Shown here: positions 59,075 through 64,000 of the stretch, piece after piece | Position numbering within the stretch: the first letter of the stretch is position 1 | Layout of the letters: each line of letters begins with the position of its first letter | Assembly (NCBI GenBank): GCA_022606135.1 | Contig: JABYQN010000012.1 | Span: 1,116,001 to 1,180,000 of the forward strand | Direction: 5' to 3' | Length of the DNA stretch: 64,000 bases | DNA from: Fomes fomentarius | Lineage: Eukaryota > Basidiomycota > Agaricomycetes > Polyporales > Polyporaceae | Translations under genes and position numbers: made by a program | The notes under the pieces: model-generated | The model's input: the letters and a program-made list of their open reading frames with translations, nothing else | Databases searched by the model: none | Told to the model about the DNA's origin: nothing

Positions 59075-61543
59075 CCGTGGTGGGATTTCGACATGGACAT
59101 GGTGAGTTGCACGCGGTCGGTTCGCGTAGTTGACGATCCCCTCGACAGCAAGATCTTTGCAATTGCAAGTCGGTCACCTTCCGCCTATAAATGCTCGGCG
59201 AGGGTCGAGAAGAAGGTGACACCGGAGGTGTGTCATGGCTCCTCTCCTAGGCCAACATCCTTCGGCATCCACTGCCTGAGCATGCCGCCACACAGCCCAT
59301 GTCAAACCCGCCTCGAACCTGGCAATGACTTGTGGGGTCCTGTAATTATTGGCACTATGCCGTCTGCCCACGCGTCATGCAGGGACATCCAGCACCTTCA
59401 CAACTATGCGGTCCTGAGTTGTGTGCCTCAAGTTTGAATATGTTTAGCAAGTGTACCGTGTATGAAGGTTGACCCGAACATGGTCTCCACTCACTATACG
59501 AGAACATCAATGACGACATCTGTGATCGTGGCCAGGTACGGCTGAGGTGCGTCCATGTACAATATTATCCATATATACGCCGCATAGGTTTGACCGACCG
59601 TTCAACAGATATGTCGGATAGCTTCGGGAGGATTGACCAATGCCCCAGCATGAGGGCACGATAACGTTAGTATCATTGGCACGAGCAACCTCAAGTGACT
59701 TTGAGCTAACAAGAGAAATGTGGCATATACTATGCTCGGGGCGAAGTTAAAACATCCGCATCTCAAGTTACAAGAAACATCTCCGTATCCTTCGCAACTA
59801 ATGTGCGCCGCGCGCATGCGCATATAACCAAACACCACATCTCGGGGTTGTTGATCATAGTTCAAACAGCTCATGGTGGTGAGATGTGCTGCTTAACAGA
59901 CTTCTTCGCCAACGTCGGCGACTCACCATCATGGGCGTAATCAATGATACAAAATGATCGACTAGTTCACGGCTCCTGGTATTACGTAGGTTTTCCGGCG
60001 CTCTCCCGACTCTCTACTCAGCGGACATCCTCGACATCGGTACGGACCGGACCCTTATAACATGACCACTCAACAAAACATTCAAGGCCGTTTAACCGAC
60101 CTATACGCCGGGCGCATGGACGACATCCGGACTCGACTGGTACCAACTCGGTCGACATGGTACTTCACGATCGTGGATGGGCCGAACCACGCACTCACAT
60201 CCTCGGGATTGCCGGTTACTGAAGCATCATGGACACACGTATCTAATGCTGTCGTGGCCGTATATACCAAAGGTTGCGCAGTGGACGACATGACGGGCTT
60301 CACTACTCCTGACTTGGGGCGACAGGAGTGCTCCACCTACACAGCGCGGACCTTGTTAACGGGCACCTGGACCATGTCGACGAACAAAAATATGCGGGCT
60401 TTGATGACACGGGGACTTGGCAATGAGTCGGCTGGCTGACCCGGATTCTGGACGCATCTCCACGACATCGCGGATTCCAGCCTTGGACATTCGACTCCGG
60501 ACCTTGACGACTGATGGTTACTAGTCACAACCATTACCAGTAACTGGAACGTGCAGTATGTGGTTTCCCGAAACGCCGTACATATTCGACGCTTGCTCAG
60601 TACGGCCGCGCCATCGCTCAGCTGCGATTTTCCCGCTGGACCCTACTAGGTGATGACATCTATCATCAACCTTGTCGCGACTTGTGGAACCAACACAGCA
60701 GTCGACGCTCACGCCCCATTCGAAACGACTTCACGTACCAGTACTATGCTTCGGTCCGTCGCATTTCAGTAGGATAGTATTCGTGAGGACCGGTTTCGAG
60801 ACGGTCACGCAACAGACCATCGATGCAAGAAGCCGTCCCCGAGGTACGGTCAACCACAATCGCGGTCGTTCCTGGCGCAGGCCTCTTCGCGGCCCTCGGG
60901 ACTAGTACCCGCGGCTTTTGCGGGGAAGCCAACGTGCGCCGAAAGCTTTGTGTCCAAGTCACTTATTTTACTGTATAATGACCGTGACAGTGTGTAATCT
61001 TTTGCCGCCGAGCCATATGTGTGACGTCATGCCGCGTTGGAACAGAGCACGCATGTTCTTTTCGACGCATGATGGCCTTAATCACTCACCGACTAACCAC
61101 TTACACTGTCAATTTGATAACGAACGAGCGAAGCAAATGAGCGCCGTGAATAACGGCCATCCTGGGGGTTGGTGCAGGAGATTACTGTCGCATCGGAGCA
61201 GAATGCTCTAATGTTGAGATGATGCCATCATCTCTGCAATTCACTTCACCGGAACAGGTTTCTTCCGGACACAACGCTCACGCTCCAGTGCACACTGGAC
61301 TCGACGGCGCATCATTACTCCGGCATTTCTCTTAGTAGGTCACTGCTACTTCAAGTCCGAGTCTAGTGATGTGCATTGACACGGGGATAAATACGTCAAA
61401 TGGCTACAACGGTGAAAGGGTACAACAGCTCATGCGAGCACGATGGTGGAACTCCTCCTCCCTGAGGGCTGGGAATACTACATATCAGCTATGCGTGAGC
61501 GTTATGGATGGGACAGGGAGTGAGCTTACCATGTTGCTCGCAA

Positions 61544-61737
61544 TCAGAAGCAGTCCTCGTTGTCCGTGAAACTGGTGCAGGCGACGCCATCAGGAAGCAC
61601 GGCATCTAGGAACAACTCTCATGAGAACTGCAAAGCAACGCTGGCAGACAAGCAGGGTACTCACCTTCGAGCGAGACGGGGACGGCGATCGCAGCGATGG
61701 CGAGGGAGAGGACGAAGAAGAGCTGCTTGAACTGCAT
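61544..61737 (-). CDS. Small secreted peptide, 44 aa
   Basis: Two exons, 61737-61665 and 61605-61544, join in phase 1. The first is a clean signal peptide (MQFKQLFFVLSLAIAAIAVP) and the second codes DGVACTSFTDNEDCF with two cysteines and a stop. Predicted to be secreted as a mature peptide of about 25 residues. A TATA element on the same strand (TATATAA at 61857-61851) lies 114 nt before the ATG, supporting transcription. It resembles the small secreted proteins of basidiomycetes in design but I recognise no family. An additional downstream exon is possible if splicing avoids the stop, though no donor was seen. Confidence 0.55.
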
Positions 61738-62756
61738 GATGACTGGCGGAGGAGGGTTTAGTTTGAGAAGCTCGGGTATGAAGCCGTCGAAGAGGGTGAA
61801 GCGTGCAAAGTGTGGTTGCCCGTGCCGATCAATGGAGACGTGGGGGAGGTTTATATAGGGAATATCGGCATCTTAGGTGTGAGAGGTGCAAGTGCAAGAA
61901 CGGGCACTCAGGGCGGGACAATTTTGATCCAAAGATGATCAGCATAGACTTCCATGTGGTCGGAAACCACCTGACCAGGAGACCGCTATCATGAATGCAG
62001 CGACAACAAGATCGGTCGACGATGATGACATTGCTCCACGGATGCATGCAACTTGGCGACTGGTAAGCAATGGCATACAGTACTGCGGGTTGCGGCATCA
62101 ACTCGCCTGGTTATCGCATGTGTGCCTAAGCGGCATATCTGGGTGATGATACACTGGATCCTCGTGCAAATGTATACGTTGTACCCGTACTACTTGACCT
62201 GCGATCACGATTTCAGTATCACTGACCAGGTACGGACTGATGCTGGTATGTACTATGTGAAAATCAAGTTGTTGCGTATGCGGCGCAGCGAAGAGGCACT
62301 GAGCTCATCATCTCTCATCATGTGGGAAACGCAAGTCCGTCGGCCAAGCACTCTTCCATCACCACTCCCGGATTCCGAGCCGCCCGGACTGTTGAGCGCT
62401 GCTCCCATCCTGATATCCTCTCTATGTGGTTTAGGTCCTCTGACAGGCAGTGCTCTCTTCAGTGATCATCACCACTCTGCCCGCGGCGGTAAGTACGTTC
62501 TGCCAGCTTCTGCTTCCGCATTCCCATGTTCGCCGTTTGATATGAACTTGCAACGTTCAGTCGTCCAGGGCATCCCGTCAACACGCAGTCGGCTGCGTAA
62601 GCGGTGAATTCTTTTGACCGGTCTCGATCAATCCTGCTTCTGGCCCTGGCGGCCACAGCGCAGGAAGCACAAAGCTGTACCTTGTTTGACAGTGAGTCAT
62701 GGCAGGAAATTGCAGAGTATCGCTCACTATTCGGTCTGTTCGTCAGCCAATCGACA
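61738..62756. other. Divergent spacer, no gene seen
   Basis: Holds the TATA element of the secreted-peptide gene (61851-61857, minus) and the promoter of the membrane protein at 62757. A 184-codon frame at 62053-62607 has no motif and a non-ATG start. Confidence 0.45.
61851..61857 (-). promoter_or_regulatory. TATA box of the secreted-peptide gene
   Basis: TATATAA on the minus strand, 114 nt upstream of the ATG at 61737. Confidence 0.5.
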
Positions 62757-63831
62757 ATGCCCAGAGGTGGAGAGTACATTTCGCTGCCTGCTCGCAACTC
62801 CTCAGAAGACCTTCTTGAGGACTCGGAGGCCGACCGTCCAAGCAGGGGCTACTCGAAGTCAGCTTTGCGAGGCGGGACGAGTAAGGATGTCTGTCACTAC
62901 AATCTCATCAGCACGATACTCATCTCTTCCACATTGACAAAGGCCACAACGAGCGGCTTGTATTCTGGGCAGCCCTCGGCGTAGCGTGCTCGACTGCCTT
63001 CTCGGCTGCCCTCTCTCTTCTTACGGTCTTCTACCCGCCAGACGTCGCTGCGCCGTCGCAGATCACCACTGGCGTTCCACACCGGCCTAATCCGTACCTC
63101 TACCTGAACAAGATCCTAGCCAACACGACGCAGAAGTTCGACCCTATCACGAACTTTCCGCCCGTTGCGCTGCAGTTCGACAATGCTGATCCCAAGCGGC
63201 GTATGCGCGAGGAAGACCGTGGGCGGCCGACGTCGTTCGGCACCGTATATCCGGACGACAGGCGTATACTTGTCAACGACAAGGTACTAGCCTCGCACGA
63301 CGTCGCGACGTCGCATTCGTGTCATCCGCTGAAACAATGACTACAGGTATCGACCGTCGTCCAGTTCCGCAACATCGACTACGCTATGGAGCGTTGCGTT
63401 CTGCACACGGTCATTCCCGAGCGGAACGGGACGTTTGACCCCGACGTTACGCTCGCAGACCCGAGCATGGTCGACGTCTGGCTCCTCGACGGCCCCACGG
63501 AGTTCTCGAGATATATTCGAGGCTCGATGGAGTATGCGCCAAAACGGCGAGAGCTGCTGACGACGCTGACGTTCTCGCGGTCGGAACCGAGCCGCTCGAG
63601 CGAGTTCCACTGCACGTCGGGCGAGTTCACAACGCTCGAGCTGACGTGCTCTCCGGCCAACGCGGGATGCAGTGTAGAATTCTGGCAGGACCAGCGCGCG
63701 AAGCCTTTAGGAGGTGCGTACGACGAATTGCTCTGCGTGCAACTTCGATAAGGGGCTGACGTTATGGTTTTCTAGGTTTGTATATGGTTCAGTACCCGAC
63801 CCTGCCTCTATTGGGGGCGCGAGAATCATAA
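62757..63831 (+). CDS. Single-pass type II membrane protein, uncharacterised basidiomycete family, 295 aa
   Basis: Exons 62757-62880, 62943-63283, 63347-63713 and 63776-63831 join in frame. A polar cytosolic N-terminus (MPRGGEYISLPARNSSEDLL) precedes one membrane helix (LVFWAALGVACSTAFSAALS, about residues 46-66). The lumenal or extracellular part begins with a Pro-rich stretch and RPNPYLYLNKIL, then ITNFPPVALQFDNADPKRR, the patch FGTVYPDDRRILVNDK, and VSTVVQFRNIDYAMERCVLH, which looks like a beta-sandwich core. Cysteines at ERCVLH, FHCTSG, ELTCSP and AGCSVEF could form two disulfides. I know similar proteins only as uncharacterised Agaricomycete sequences and can assign no function. Confidence 0.7.
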
Positions 63832-64000
63832 CTGACAGCCTGGAGAGCGAGAAGACGAAGACGGGTAGAGAGAGCAAAGAAGATGGAGGTTCGAAGTGAC
63901 TGGTCCTACCGAATAATGAATATCAGCTTACTACGCTGCGGCATAAGGGCCTATGGGTGCACGCCACACCCCATGCTCCCCCTTCCCTTATGCTTGCCCT
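63832..64000. other. Window edge, no gene seen
   Basis: 3' flank of the membrane protein gene. Confidence 0.4.

Larger units (their letters stand above)
57370..61543. other. 4.2 kb without a recognisable gene
   Basis: Contains a TATA-like element (ggtatataagg, 58499-58509), a CCT-rich polypyrimidine tract at 58548-58600 and then an ATG frame of 60 codons at 58641-58823 that I could not extend. A 197-codon frame at 58844-59437 lacks an ATG start. Frames at 60062-60439 and elsewhere have no motif. No transposon protein was recognised. Confidence 0.45.

Noticed and set aside
58844..59437. 197-codon plus-strand frame
   Set aside because: Begins with TTG rather than ATG and shows no domain; only the short repeated motif is noteworthy.
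60062..60439. 125-codon frame starting with ATG
   Set aside because: No motif, no intron pattern, and composition like the surrounding non-coding DNA.
62053..62607. 184-codon plus-strand frame
   Set aside because: Non-ATG start, Ser/Pro-rich without motif, lies in the spacer before a well-supported gene.

Overview
The window reads as nuclear DNA of a basidiomycete fungus, most likely an Agaricomycete of polypore type. The signs are short GT-AG introns of about 45-65 nt in nearly every gene, several basidiomycete-expanded families (DUF6534 and DUF7598 membrane proteins, microsomal P450s, small SRPBCC proteins) and conserved eukaryotic housekeeping genes (RNA polymerase I A49, SET2, an Unc13/Ync13-type C2-MUN protein, a BAG protein). 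No prokaryotic organisation, rRNA, tRNA or CRISPR array was seen. Exon joins below were worked out by hand; those with exact coordinates keep the reading frame across every junction.

Layout. 0-9.5 kb: an NAD(P)-dependent epimerase-like gene whose middle part I could not trace, a MARVEL-like four-helix protein with a Gln-rich tail, an isolated proteasome beta exon (pseudogene) and a small Ser/Pro-rich protein. 11-18.3 kb: a long C2/MUN vesicle-priming protein and a DUF7598-like membrane protein. 19.4-26.4 kb: three paralogous SRPBCC genes around an auxin-efflux-carrier-type transporter. 26.9-32.1 kb: a BAG/coiled-coil protein and an MFS transporter. 32.3-38.0 kb: two tandem DUF6534 paralogues. 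38.1-49.1 kb: a repeat-rich accessory block with LTR-like DNA, a C-terminal fragment of a polyprenyl diphosphate synthase, a UbiA-type gene and three P450 loci. 50.0-57.4 kb: RPA49 and SET2 head to head, then an F-box-like gene. 57.4-64 kb: mostly empty, with a 44-residue secreted peptide gene and a single-pass membrane protein of a family I know only as uncharacterised.

The most notable region is 39-49 kb. A prenyl-chain synthase remnant, a UbiA-type integral membrane prenyltransferase/cyclase and three P450s look like the remains of a terpenoid or meroterpenoid locus. All three P450 loci show damage of different kinds: three in-frame TGA codons where CGA is expected, all in TpCpG context, plus a 43-bp frameshifting tandem duplication in one; 5' loss, a frameshift and a mutated splice donor in another; and a broken phase at a microexon in the third.

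A second theme is very short exons kept among paralogues: a 12-nt exon in all three SRPBCC genes, 10-nt and 18-nt exons in both DUF6534 genes, and 10- to 18-nt exons in the P450s. Automatic gene callers would probably break these genes.
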